64,000 bases of DNA from Cherax quadricarinatus (GCF_038502225.1 NC_091341.1:1923626-1987625); one strand, 5' to 3'; positions 1-9,602 are shown, numbered from the stretch's first letter. Notes: generated by a model not told the origin, from the letters alone. A program made the numbers and translations.

Positions 1-472
1 AGGAAAAGGCAGTTTGTTCCATGAATATTTGTATTGGTATGAATCAGAGTGATGGATCATCAGAAATGCTTATAATGATTGTTATGGAATACAGTTTATT
101 ATATTTCTCATGAATTGTTTCTCAATATTCAGAATGACTTTTCAAATAAATGTAGGATAATTTATGTATACCTGAAACATTGTTCCTTTTAAGTATTCCT
201 CTTCAAATGGGTAGTCACATCTGAACCTCATCTTAGACTTTCACTTTCCTCGTGAGGCAGTTTGTGTGCATATTCATCTATACATTTCCAGGATGTTGGT
301 TGCTTTCCCATCACTGGTATGTACTGTATCTTACTCTTAAGAATTAGTGATCCATTCTTAATTCTGTTTTCATCTTCAATGAATAAGATATACGTGAAAC
401 TCCTGGATAACTTTTATTATGAAGAAGTTTCAACAACCAGTGGCTTTTTCAATTAGAGTTTATATACTAAAA
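1..472. other. AT-rich non-coding DNA, no gene seen
   Basis: No open frame here has the composition or motifs of a protein, and no repeat end is recognisable. It may be intron of the + strand gene whose last exon lies at 18391-18632, but nothing in the stretch itself shows this. Confidence 0.5.
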
Positions 473-723
473 ACAGTGGAAGATAAGGTAATCAGTCCCT
501 CAACCTGAAAAGATGTTCAGTCCCTTAGCTCAACTCTTGGGCATGGCATGGCCTCTTTCCACTAGTGGGTTCTGCCCACCTGTGATGATGGCTTCAACTG
601 CTGCACCTCCCTTCTGGCTCTAGTATAAAGGTGTCCATCCTCCTGCTTCTGCTTCAGATTGATCACGGTTAAGGGACTGAACACCTGTCATGCTGAGGGA
701 CTAAATACCTTATCTTCCACTGT
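473..723. mobile_element. 251-bp MITE-like element with 30-bp terminal inverted repeats
   Basis: The ends are inverted repeats of about 30 bp with two mismatches. The left arm starts ACAGTGGAAGATAAGGTA and the right arm ends TACCTTATCTTCCACTGT. A second inverted pair lies inside (around 518-531 and 668-681, core AAGGGACTGA), so the whole element can fold. It has no coding capacity. The CAGTGGA start resembles the Tc1/mariner-Tigger end signature, but no clean TA duplication is visible, so the superfamily is uncertain. Confidence 0.75.
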
Positions 724-1370
724 CTCTGTATTGAATTGAACAAGCCACTAGTTTGTGAAACATCATTATAATAAAGATAACCAGGTATTGCGTTTGTTTT
801 ATCCATGAACTTGTTGGTATTGTACACCATTTATGTGGTGATCATCGTTATTTGCTCAAGTCATAATAATTACTTGTTGCAACTCAGTACAATCTTGTAC
901 CTCTATTAGCATCCAACACTTTACATATTTTCCCATTTTTATCATGTATATTAGTAAAGTTAATGTTAGGTACTTTAATGAAAAGCTAATTTTTATTGTC
1001 AGAATTTCAAATCTCTCTTAAGTTCATGCTATACTCACCTATGTTAAGATCAGAAGGGTTGTATCCCTCTTCCTTTTCATAGTGATAATTGAATTCCTTC
1101 GTTTATCATTCATAGAGGTCCTAACATTTTTTTTTTCTCTATCCTGTGTAACCTTCCTTTTGGGTTGCACTTCTTGCAGTAGGATATTGTGCTTTTTTCA
1201 TCTTAGAGAATATCTGTTAAATTAACAGTATTGCCTCACAAACTTACTTATGATGTTGCATTCAAAATGACTCCAGTATTTTAATATTCCTTAACATAAC
1301 TTTCAACCATCTTTACTGAATGATTAACCAAAAATACTGGTCAGTAAGGATCATGTCTTTCAATTAATCA
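724..1370. other. AT-rich non-coding DNA, nothing recognised
   Basis: Nothing beyond short A/T tracts is visible. There are no splice-flanked open frames with conserved character. Confidence 0.5.
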
Positions 1371-1535
1371 CGGTGGACCCTCCCTTTTCATCTTAAATTC
1401 ATTCCAGAGAGTCCAACAAAATGTGAAATAGACTAAATCTGAAACCATTTTCCCCATAAGAAATAATGTAAATCTAATTAATCTGTTTCAGACATCCAAA
1501 AGTATAAACAACAAATACATTTTATAGAAAAGAAC
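1371..1535 (-). mobile_element. Tigger 3'-terminal fragment
   Basis: It begins with a Tigger terminus (CGGTGGACCCTCCC) and continues with subterminal sequence (CCATTTTCCCCATAAGAAAT) shared with the Tigger end at 57741-58050 and, in reverse, with the right end of the copy at 3546-8192. Only the 3' end of an element on the minus strand remains. The interior and the other terminus are missing. Confidence 0.75.
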
Positions 1536-1759
1536 TATATTCCATGGCTTATTTATCTATCACAATTCATCTAATATGACATAATAAACAATAATATAGA
1601 AACATGATATATACTCTAGAATGAATAAAATATGTCATTATGTATGTGAAGAGCATGTGGTGGTGTTGGGTTTATAAGGGCCACTGAGAGAAGCCGTACA
1701 TATTAGTGTAGTGCAGGCGGCAGCAGAAGTCACCAATACTATTCACACAATGTATGTAA
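1536..1759. repeat. Repeat fragment shared with the Tigger H interior
   Basis: The stretch around 1630-1740 (GTGGTGTTGGGTTTATAAGG, then GGCAGCAGAAG) resembles, in reverse orientation, the non-Tigger segment inside the element at 29752-31119 (near 30230-30330). It is probably a further piece of that chimeric non-autonomous family. Both ends are unclear. Confidence 0.4.
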
Positions 1760-1777
1760 TTTATAAATAAGAAATAT

Positions 1778-2144
1778 TTCTTTCTTTCAACGCACCGGCC
1801 GTATCCCACTGAGGCGGGGTGGCTCAAAAGGAAAAACGAAAGTTTCTCCTTTTACATTTAGTAATATATACAGGAGAAGAGGTTACTAGCCCCTTGCTCC
1901 CAGCATTTTAGTCGCCTCTTACAACACGCATGGCTTACAGAGGAAGAATTCTGCTCCACTTCCCCATGAAAATAAGAGGAAATAAACAAGAACAAGAACT
2001 AGAAAGAAAATGGAAGAAAACCCAGAGGGGTGTGTATATATATGCTTGTACATGTATGTGTAGTGTGACCTAAGTGTCAGTAGAAGTAGCAAGACGTACC
2101 TGAAATCTTGCATGTTTGAGACAGAATAAAGACACCAGCAATCC
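1778..2144 (-). mobile_element. RTE-derived short non-autonomous retroelement, copy 1 (5'-truncated)
   Basis: Read on the minus strand it ends in a tail TTGAAAGAAAGAAA after GCGGGGTGGCTC, the same type of 3' end as the RTE LINEs in this window (at 44990 CCTGCCTCGGTGGGAGACGG). Its upstream part matches the RTE 5' leader at 37600-37840, for example AAATGCCGGGAGCAA. No RT or endonuclease sequence lies between. It is truncated at its 5' side relative to copy 2. Copies 1 and 2 sit head-to-tail between one 18-bp target duplication (1760-1777 and 2615-2632). Confidence 0.8.
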
Positions 2145-2614
2145 TTTCTTTCTTTCAACACACCGGCCGTATCCCACTGAGGCGGGGTGGCCCAAAAGGA
2201 AAAACGAAAGTTTCTCCTTTTACATTTAGTAATATATACAGGAGAAGAGGTTACTAGCCCCTTGCTCCCGGCATTTTAGTCGCCTCTTACAACACACATG
2301 GCTTACGGAGGAAAAATTCTGTTCCACTTCCCCATGGAGGTAAGAGGAAATAAACAAGAACAAGAACTAGAAAGAAAATAGAAGAAAACCCAGATGGGTG
2401 TGTATATATATGCTTGTACATGTATGTGTAGTGTGACCTAAGTGTAAGTAGAAGTAGCAAGACGTACCTGAAATCTTGCATGTTTATGAGACAGAAAAAA
2501 GGACACCAGCAATCCTACCATCATGTAAAACAAATACAGGATTCCATTTTACACTCACTTGGCAGGACAGTAGTACCTCCCTGGGCGGTTGCTGTCTACC
2601 AACCTACTACCTAC
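2145..2614 (-). mobile_element. RTE-derived short non-autonomous retroelement, copy 2 (full-length)
   Basis: Same family as copy 1 and directly abutting it. It carries the full head (GGTAGTAGGTTGG on the minus strand), the leader shared with the RTE LINE, and the RTE 3' tail. Its outer end touches the 18-bp target duplication TTTATAAATAAGAAATAT at 2615-2632. It has no transposase or RT coding capacity; the frames inside are chance frames. Confidence 0.8.
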
Positions 2615-2632
2615 TTTATAAATAAGAAATAT

Positions 2633-3111
2633 CCTAGGTAGTAGGTTGGTAAACAGCAACAGCCCGGGGAGGTACTACCGTCCTGCCAAGTGAGTGTAAA
2701 ACGAAAGCCTGTAATTGGTTTACATGATGGTAGGATTGCTGGTGTCCTTTTTTCTGTCTCATGAACATGCAAGATTTCAGGTATGTCTTGCTACTTACAC
2801 TTGGGTCACACTACACATACATGTACAAGCATATATATACACACACCCCTCTAGGTTCTCTTCTGTTTTCTTTCTAGTTCTTATTCTTGTTTATTACCTC
2901 TTATCTCCATGGGGAAGTGGAACAGAATTCTTCCACTGTAAGCCATGCGTGTTGTAAGAGGCTACTAAAATGCCGGGAGCAAGGGGCTAGTAACCCCTTC
3001 TCCTGTACAGATTACTAAATTTAAAAAAAAAAAAACTTTTGTTATTCTTTTTGGGCCATCCTGCCTCAGTGGGATACAGCCGGTTTGTTAAAAAAAAAAA
3101 AAAAAAAAAAA
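2633..3111 (+). mobile_element. RTE-derived short non-autonomous retroelement, copy 3
   Basis: A third full-length copy, on the plus strand and head-to-head with copy 2, so 2145-3111 forms inverted arms of about 470 bp with a spacer of about 18 bp. It runs from GGTAGTAGGTTGGT through the RTE-like leader (CTTCTCCTGTACAG near 2998-3011) to the tail GCCGGTTTGTT followed by about 22 A. No target duplication of its own was found, so it may have arisen by inverted duplication of copy 2. Confidence 0.8.
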
Positions 3112-3227
3112 TTACACTTACTGTACCTTGGAGATGCTGGCATTGGTTTAGGGCAGTGGAAGATAGGCAGGGCAGTATATGTTTGTCATTGGCTCTATAT
3201 GCCTTCAATAATGTGGGAGGAGTCGGT
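3112..3227. other. Non-coding spacer
   Basis: Short stretch between the RTE-derived element and a Tigger fragment. It includes GGAGATGCTGGCATTGG, reminiscent of RTE 3' UTR text, but the match is too short to assign. Confidence 0.4.
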
Positions 3228-3510
3228 TTTATGTCATCCTTTTTCTATCGCATAATCGCTTAACTTGCTACACTGTTAATGCTACACTTTATCGCTGGCT
3301 GGTACTATAGTCTTTATCGACTCCTGCTGCTTTAGTATCGTACATATCGTAGAATCACTGAAGAAGGCACATTCTTTCCTCTCTCTTCCACCTCCACTTT
3401 GGTACTTTGCTACGAGTTTCATCTTGAATTTTATTGTGTTTCTCACCTTCTTTATCGACGGGCTGGCACTAGCAGCTTTCTTTGGGCCCATGGTGGCTTA
3501 TTTAGCAGTC
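3228..3510 (-). pseudogene. Tigger transposase N-terminal remnant
   Basis: The minus strand encodes MGPKKAASASPSIKKVRNTI starting at 3491, the standard N-terminus of the Tigger (pogo-like) transposases in this window. It breaks off after about 35 residues into a sequence (around 3310-3370) that recurs in Tigger H near 30090-30150. HTH and DDE domains are absent. It belongs to a deleted, chimeric Tigger subfamily. Confidence 0.7.
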
Positions 3511-5698
3511 ACACAGAATAAATAAATGCAAAAAACAATGAATTACAGTGGACCCTCCCTTTTCATCGATCTCTGTTATCGCCGATTTCCATTTTCATTA
3601 AAATATTGGTTCCGTTTTTGTCGATGGTACAGAACTTGTCCAGTGCCCAGTGAGCACACAAAGCCACCTTCCAAATGCATTGTCAGGCAGTGTTGTGTTG
3701 TTTCTTGGCGAGTGAACATATCCTGCGAGATCATACGAAACATTTCTTAATAATCCATTGTTTTTGGCACTTGTTTATTGTGCGTGACTGCTAAATAAGC
3801 CACCATAGCCCCAAAGAAAGCTCCTAGTGCCAGTCCTTTGGTGAAGAGAGTGAGGAACACTGTAGAAATGAAAAAAGAAATTCAAAAATATGATAGTGGC
3901 ATACGCATTGCTGAACTCAGCAGGATGTACAAAAAGGCACCATCAGCTCCATTGTGGCAAAGAGAAAAGAAATCATGGAACCTCATGTTGCGAAAGGGGT
4001 GAATGCAACAACAAAACAGATCCTAAACAATTGAAGATGTGGAGAAATTGTTGTTGGTACGGTTCAAAGAGCAACAATTAGCGGGAGATAGTGTTGTGCA
4101 GTCAAAAATTTGTGAAAAGGCAAGGCAGTTTCATTACGATCTCATAAAGAAAATGCCTGCAACAAGTGCTGATGTTGGTGAATTTAATGCCAGCAAAGAC
4201 TGGTTCAAAAAATTCAAGAAGCAAAGTGGCATACACACTGTTGTAAGGCATGGTGAGGGTGCCAGTTCAGACAAACACGTGGCTGAAAAATTTGTGCGGG
4301 AATTCAAAGACTATGTACAGGCTGAAAAATTCCAACCCCAACAAGTGTTCAGTTGTGAAGAAACAGGCTTGTTTTGGAAGAAAATGCCAGAGAGAACCTA
4401 CATCACCAGGAGGAAAAGGTACTCCCAGGACACAAGCCTATGAAAGACAGGCTAACACTCTTGTTGTGTGGTAATGCTAGTGGGGATTTCAAAGTGAAGC
4501 CTTTACTGGTGTATCACTCTGAAAATCCCAGAATGTTCAAGAAAAACAGTGTCATCAAGAGTAAATTGTATGTGATGTGGAAGGCTAACAGTAGGGCATG
4601 GGTCACAAGGGAAATTTTCCTGGAATGGTTCAATGAAGTGCTTGGCCCAAGTGTGAAGAAATATCTCCTGGATAATAAATTACCACTCCAGTGCCTCCTG
4701 TTAATGGACAGTGCTCCTGCTCATCCTCCAGACTTGGAAGACCAGTTGTCTAAGGAATTCAGTTTTGTAACAGTGAAGTTTTTGCCTCCTAACACCACTC
4801 CTCTCATCCAGCCCATGGACCAGCAGATCATTGCAAACTTCAAAAAACTGTACACCAAAGCAATGTTTCAAAGGTGCTTTGACATATCCTCAGACTCTGA
4901 ATTGACCCTAAGAGAGTTTTGGAGGGATCACCTCAATATCTTCCATTGCATAAGCCTTATAGATAAGGCTTGGCAGGGAGTGACTTCCAGGACTATGAAC
5001 TCTGCTTGAAGAAAATTGTGGCCAGATTGTGACCTCAGCAAAGATTTTGAAGGGTTTGAGGCTGACCCTGACAACCCTATGCCCCAGGACCTTAAATTCC
5101 AATATTAACCTTGACCTAAAATGCTTTCTTGATAGTTGTGACAGGATCCACAGGCATAACACCAGACACAAACATCTCTATGACATTCCCCGTGTTCGAC
5201 TAAACCTTTACAAAAATTCAATGTATTTCAAAGGACCTAAAATCTGGAACACCCTACCTGAAAACTCTAGAACTGCAGACACATTCATCACTTTCAAAAC
5301 TACAGCTAGAAAACATCTTATCTCCCTGATCCACCCCGACAACTAACTACATGATAACCACCTGGTGGTTCACAATTACACTCACTCACCCACTGACTAT
5401 AAACCCAGAAATACTAATCTTAATCTTAAAATAATAAATCCTAACTAGTCATAAGTTTGCCTATGATACTCCAATATAGACACTTTGTATTGTGCCAAAA
5501 CAGAAGCATTCACATTGCTAAACTCACAAATTATAATGTAGTCACTTAGCCTTAATACCATAATCTGTAAGGATTTAATGTTAAGAATTAATCTAAGTCT
5601 GCTCGAAATGCCTAGCCAGGCTAGGTGTCCTAGTGGCCCCCTCTGTAATTAGTATTTTATAACATGTAAACCACACAATACCCAAAACCTGTAAACCC

Positions 5699-6513
5699 CA
5701 CATAAGAACATAACATAAGAACATAAGAAAGGAGGAACACTGCAGGAGGCCTGTTGGCCCATACTAGGCAGGTCCTTACAATTCATCCCACTAACAAAAC
5801 ATTTGCCCAACCCAATTTTCAAAGCCACCCAAGAAATAAGCTCTGATGTGAAAGTCCCACTCAAATCCAACCCCTCCCACTCATGTACTTATCCAACCTA
5901 AATTTGAAACTACCCAAAGTCCCAGCCTCAGTCACCCAACTAGGCAGACTGTTCCACTCATCAACTACCCTATTTCCAAACCAATACTTTCCTATGTCCT
6001 TTCTAAATCTAAACTTATCTAATTTAAATCCATTACTGCGGGTTCTCTCTTGGAGAGACATCCTCAAGACCTTATTAATATCCCCTTTATTAATACCTAT
6101 CTTCCACTTATACACTTCGATCAGGTCTCCCCTCATTCTTCGCCTAACAAGTGAATGTAACTTAAGAGTCTTCAATCTTTCTTCATAAGGAAGATTTCTA
6201 ATGCTATGTATTAATTTAGTCATCCTACGCTGAATGTTTTCTAACGAATTTATGTCCATTCTGTAATATGGAGACCAGAACTGAGCTGCATAATCTAGGT
6301 GAGGCCTTACTAATGATGTATAAAGCTGCAGTATGACCTCTGGACTTCTGTTGCTTACACTTCTTGATATAAATCCCAGTAATCTATTTGCCTTATTACG
6401 TACGCTTAGGCATTGCTGTCTTGGTTTAAGGTTGCTGCTCACCATAACCCCCAAGTCCTTTTTGCAATCTGTATGGCTAAGTTCTACATCATTTAACTTA
6501 TAAGTACTAGGGT
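5699..6513 (-). mobile_element. 5'-truncated CR1-like LINE (second family) nested in the LINE 3' UTR
   Basis: Minus-strand insertion flanked by a near-perfect target duplication, TGTAAACCC at 5690-5698 and TGTAACCC at 6514-6521. The 3' tail is a repeat of ACATAAGA (read on the plus strand, 5699-5730). The body encodes the C-terminal part of a reverse transcriptase. This gives the order Tigger A, then LINE 1 into it, then LINE 2 into LINE 1. Confidence 0.8.
5861..6513 (-). pseudogene. LINE reverse transcriptase C-terminal fragment (CR1-like)
   Basis: One open frame of about 215 residues covers the thumb and connection region downstream of the RT active site. It includes KDLGVMVSSNLKP, RLLGFISRSVSNRS, YTSLVRPHLDYAAQFWSP and ENIQRRMTKLI, and ends near LPSWVTEAGTLGSFKFRLDK. 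These are hallmarks of Jockey-superfamily LINEs of the CR1/Rex group. The FADD box and the endonuclease are absent because of 5' truncation. The frame has no stop, so the insertion is fairly young, but it has no start or catalytic core and cannot be functional. Confidence 0.8.
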
Positions 6514-7182
6514 TGTAACCCTTATAGAGAATAAACTTGAATTGAATTGTGCAATCTATTGTGGCATTCGGGAATTCCATGGGGTTGGATGTAAGTTTGG
6601 AGGATGTGAAAGAGTTGGTGGAGGACCACAATGAAGAGCTAACCACTAATGAGCTGCAAGAGCTTCATCTGCAACAGCAACAGACCACAGCTGAGAAAAT
6701 TCCTTCAGAGGAGGAGGAAGTGAGTTGGAAGAAGGTGCCTTCTTCAGAGATTAAGGAGATTTGTGCAATGTGGACTAGAGTGCAAGCATTTGTGGAAGAA
6801 CATCACCCTGAGAAAGCTGTTACAATCCATGCCGGCGACTTTTACAATGACAATGCCATGTCCCATTTTAGGCAAATCTTAGAGAGACGCTGGAAACAGA
6901 CCTATCTGGACAGATATTTTGTGCGACGTGTCCAGTGACTCTCAAGCTGGTCCTAGTGGCATTAGAAAACAAAGAAGAGAAGTGACCCTGGATAAGGACT
7001 TGGTACCTAGAGTCCTTATGGAGGGGGATTCCCTTTCCAAACAATAACCTCTTCCCTCTCCCCTCCTTCCTGTCTTCCATCTATCCACCAACAGTCTTCA
7101 ATAAAGGTAAGTGTCATGTTGAATGTTCATTCTTTTGTGCATGTAAATCTATCTTTAAAGTAAAAAAAAAAATTTTTTAATA

Positions 7183-8075
7183 CAGTGGACCCCCGCCTTA
7201 CGAACGCATTGCGTTACGTTAAATCCGCCATACGAAGCATTTGAACGCAAAAATTTTGCCTCTCCTTACGATAAAAAACTTGCCTTACGTGATTCGTCCA
7301 GGACGCGTCCCACGTGTGGCCTCAGTGCCAGTGTTTACAAGCCAGCCAGTGCGGTCGCGTCTACGCATACATTTGGTACATTTCATATTATCCCAGTGTT
7401 TTTAGTGCTTGTAACTGCAAAATAAGTCACCATGGGCCCCAAGAAAGCTTCTAGTGCCATCCTTGTGGTAAAAAGGGCAAGAATTAATATGGAATTGAAA
7501 AAAGAGATTAAGGAAGTGTGTGCAAAGTGGGTTGAACTGCAAACCTTTATGGATGAAAAACACCCTGACGCAGCTACTGCAAACCGTGTTGGCAACCTGT
7601 ACAATGACAATGTTATGGCCCATTTTAGGAAAGTCTTGAAGGAACGGGAGGTACAGAGCTCTATGGACAGATTTGTTGTGCGACAGAGGTCCAGTGACTC
7701 TCAAGCTGGTCCTAGTGGCATTAAAAGAAGGGAAGTAACCCCGGAAAAGGACTTGCTACCTCAAGCCCTAATGGAAGGGAATTCCCCTTCTAAACAATAA
7801 CTTCCACACACTCCCCTCCTCCCATCCCATCAATCAACACCAGATCTTCAATAAAGGTAAGTGTCATGTATTCTATTCTTAGTAGAGTAGTAATTGTGCA
7901 TGTCGTCTTCAGTTTATGTGTATTAAAATTAATATTTCATGTGGTAAATTTTTTTTTTTCATACTTTGGGGTGTCAGGAACGGATTAATTTGATTTCCAT
8001 TATTTCTTATGGGGAAAATTAATTCAGCTAACGATAATTTCGGCTTACAATGAGCTCAGGAACGGATTAATATCG
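7183..8075 (+). mobile_element. Tigger copy B, internally deleted, nested in Tigger A
   Basis: It begins CAGTGGACCCCCGCC at 7183 after a TA and is inserted in the 3' UTR of Tigger A. Tigger A sequence resumes at 8078 (CTTCTGGGTGTCTGG). Roughly 18 bp of the right terminus are missing, because the element stops after ATTAATATCG and a TA follows directly. The element is only about 0.9 kb because the HTH and DDE coding regions are deleted. Confidence 0.8.
7432..7800 (+). CDS. Internally deleted Tigger protein: N-terminus fused in frame to C-terminal domain
   Basis: An intact 122-codon frame starts at the usual Tigger ATG (7432, context GTCACCATGGGCCCC). Residues 1-27 are the Tigger N-terminus (MGPKKASSAILVVKRARINM). 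The next residues jump directly to the C-terminal domain (EVCAKWVELQTFMDEKHPD, then RVGNLYNDNVMAHFRKVLKE) and run to the normal end (EGNSPSKQ, stop 7798-7800). The junction lies at a shared AAAGAGATTAAGGA-like sequence, so a microhomology deletion is likely. HTH and catalytic residues are missing. The frame has stayed open, but expression cannot be judged. Confidence 0.6.
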   Translation: MGPKKASSAILVVKRARINMELKKEIKEVCAKWVELQTFMDEKHPDAATANRVGNLYNDNVMAHFRKVLKEREVQSSMDRFVVRQRSSDSQAGPSGIKRREVTPEKDLLPQALMEGNSPSKQ

Positions 8076-8194
8076 TACTTCTGGGTGTCTGGAACAGATT
8101 AATCAGATTTACATTATTTCTTATGGGAAAATGGTTTCAGTTTTCGCCAATCTCTCTGGAACGGATTAAACACGAGAACCAAAGGTCCACTGTA

Positions 8195-8486
8195 TTACGA
8201 AATGTTTCCTATGGCCTCGCAGGATAATGTTCACTCTCCCATAAACAAAGCGACACTGCCTCCTCAGAATGCATGTGTGGGAGGTTGTGTGCGGTGGCAT
8301 ACTCGGACATGTACCATATCACTCATGAGAATGGAGGAAAGCAAAGGAAATGGAGCCAATATTTTTACTGTACCACCGAAGAGAATGGAGGAAAGCAACA
8401 AAAATGGAGTCAATAATTTTACGGAAAAAATTGGCGATAATGGAAATGAGCAAAAACAGAGCCCAGTGAAAAGGGAGGGCCCTCTG
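8195..8486 (-). mobile_element. Tigger 5'-end fragment in reverse orientation
   Basis: Read on the minus strand, the sequence from 8486 (terminus-like GGGCCCTCCCTTTTCACTGG) to 8195 matches the first ~200 bases of Tigger A (3546-3760), including AATATTGGCTCCATTT-like blocks and TGAACATTATCCTGCGAG. It is a 5' leader without coding sequence, lying between copies A and C. Confidence 0.65.
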
Positions 8487-9182
8487 TATCATGTACGGTG
8501 GACCCCGGATTATGAAGTCATCGGATTACGTAAAATTCGGATTAAGTAAAGTTTTTGCGTCAAAATATTGGCTTGGTTAACGACAAAGAACTCGGTTAAA
8601 GTCATTCGTCCCGAACGTGTCTGCACAGCCTGAGCAGCCCGGCCACTCCACGTACAGCTAGTGTGCATTTGTTTACAAGCCAGTGAGGACGATTCCACGT
8701 GTACATGCGATACATTTTGTATTCCATTGTTTTTAGTGCTTGTAACTGCTAAATAAGCCACCATGGGCCCAAAGAAAACTTCTAGTGGCAGCCCTGTAGT
8801 AAAGAGGGTAAGAAATATTATTGAATTCAAGAAACAGATCATCGCAAAATACAAAAGTGGAGTGCATCTCCGAGATGGACAGGTTGTATAACAAACCCCA
8901 TACAACCATCGCTACTATCTTGGCCAAGGAAAAGGCAATCAAGGAAGCTGTTGTTGCGAAAGGTGCAAATATGCTTACAAAACAGAGATTGCAAATACTC
9001 GAAGATGTGGAGAGACCGTTGTTGGTGTGGATCAACAAGAAACAGTTATCAGGATAGTGTTTCACAGTCAATTATATGTGAAAAGGCAAGGCAGTCGCAT
9101 AATGATCTCGTGAAGAAAATGCCTGAACTAGTGCTGATATTGCTGAATTTAAGGCCAGCAAAGGCTGGTTTGAGAGATTTAA

Positions 9183-9602
9183 CCCTTAAACTGTCCAAAC
9201 GTAGATCTACGTTTTTTCAACATTTGAAAGTACAGTGGACCCCCGGTTAACGAACTTTTTTCATTCCAGTAGTATGTTCAGGTGCCAGTACTGACCGAAT
9301 TTTTTCCCATAAGGAATATTGTGAAGTAGATTAGTCCATTTCAGACCCCCAAACATACACGTACAAACGCACTTACATAAATACACTTACATAATTGGTC
9401 GCATTTGGAGGTGATCGTTAAGCGGGGGTCCACTGTATATGTAAAAAAAAGTAGATCTTTTTTTTTTTTTACATTTGAAAACGTGTAAAAAAAAAAACTT
9501 TGATCTACGTTTTTTTTTTTATTGAAAATATGTAAAAAAAACATAGATCTACTTTTGGAGCACTACGCATGTGAACGTAGATCAGCTTGGACAGTTTAAA
9601 GG
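9183..9602. mobile_element. piggyBac-type MITE inserted at TTAA in Tigger C
   Basis: TTAA duplications flank it at 9179-9182 and 9603-9606. The termini are inverted repeats (CCCTTAAACTGTCCAAACG and, on the right, TTGGACAGTTTAAAGG). Removing it restores the transposase reading WFERFKKHSGIH. The left terminus closely resembles the end of the piggyBac element at 24573 (TCCCTAAATGGTCCAAACG), so it is probably mobilised by that family. The interior is A/T-rich with TAGATCTAC repeats and holds the 203-bp MITE. Confidence 0.85.
9233..9435. mobile_element. 203-bp Tigger-type MITE, copy 1 (reverse orientation)
   Basis: The termini are CAGTGGACCCCCGGTTAACG and its near complement at the right (CGTTAAGCGGGGGTCCACTG), with TA on both sides (9231-9232, 9436-9437). 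It is exactly 203 bp, as are copies 2 and 3 at 15941-16143 and 30821-31023, to which it is nearly identical in reverse. It has no coding capacity. Terminal identity with Tigger suggests it uses Tigger transposase (inference). Confidence 0.9.

Larger units (their letters stand above)
5086..6549 (+). mobile_element. 3' end of a CR1/L2-type LINE inserted in Tigger A
   Basis: The last residues of an RT protein are readable at 5087-5345 (NTRHKHLYDIPRVRLNLYKN, then PKIWNTLPEN) and match the end of the LINE that fills 58052-64000 (NTRHRSLFDVPRVHLTLCKN at the window edge). A 3' UTR follows and ends at about 6522-6549 in TTATAGAGAATAAACTTG plus GAATTG-type repeats. The copy is strongly 5'-truncated and is itself split by a minus-strand LINE at 5699-6513. 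Confidence 0.75.
3805..7046 (+). pseudogene. Tigger transposase pseudogene, copy A
   Basis: This encoded a pogo/Tigger transposase (CENP-B/jerky-like: psq-type HTH, CENP-B HTH, DDE domain, C-terminal tail). The start codon is ATA (3805-3807) in the context where sister copies have ATGGGCCC. The central part at 4039-4443 continues in another frame at 4374-5009, a frameshift near 4400. The DDE region shows LLLMDSAPAHPPDL and LPPNTTPLIQPMDQQ, but the first catalytic position reads SCEETGLFW where CDETG is expected, so Asp is replaced by Glu. The coding sequence is cut at about 5085 by a LINE and resumes at 6550-7046 with the C-terminal domain and one more frameshift near 6935. Non-functional. 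Confidence 0.85.
3546..8192 (+). mobile_element. Tigger DNA transposon copy A (with nested insertions)
   Basis: The left end CAGTGGACCCTCCC follows a TA at 3544-3545; the right end GGTCCACTG is followed by a TA at 8193-8194, as expected for pogo/Tigger elements. A 5' leader, transposase remnant and A-rich 3' end lie in order. Two foreign blocks interrupt it: a LINE block at about 5086-6549 and Tigger B at 7183-8075. Without them it is about 2.3 kb, a normal length for a complete Tigger. It is inactive (see the transposase entry). Confidence 0.85.

Noticed and set aside
1919..2957. Repeated 64-80-residue hydrophobic frames (HIHVQAYIYTHPS... type) in three places
   Set aside because: They are the same chance frame in the three copies of the RTE-derived short element, not a gene family.
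3039..3263. Lysine-run frame at the A-tract
   Set aside because: Translation of the poly-A tail of the RTE-derived element.
9440..9560. TAGATCTACGTTTTTTT repeats as a possible CRISPR-like or satellite array
   Set aside because: Only a few irregular units in an A/T-rich MITE interior; no spacers and no regular period.
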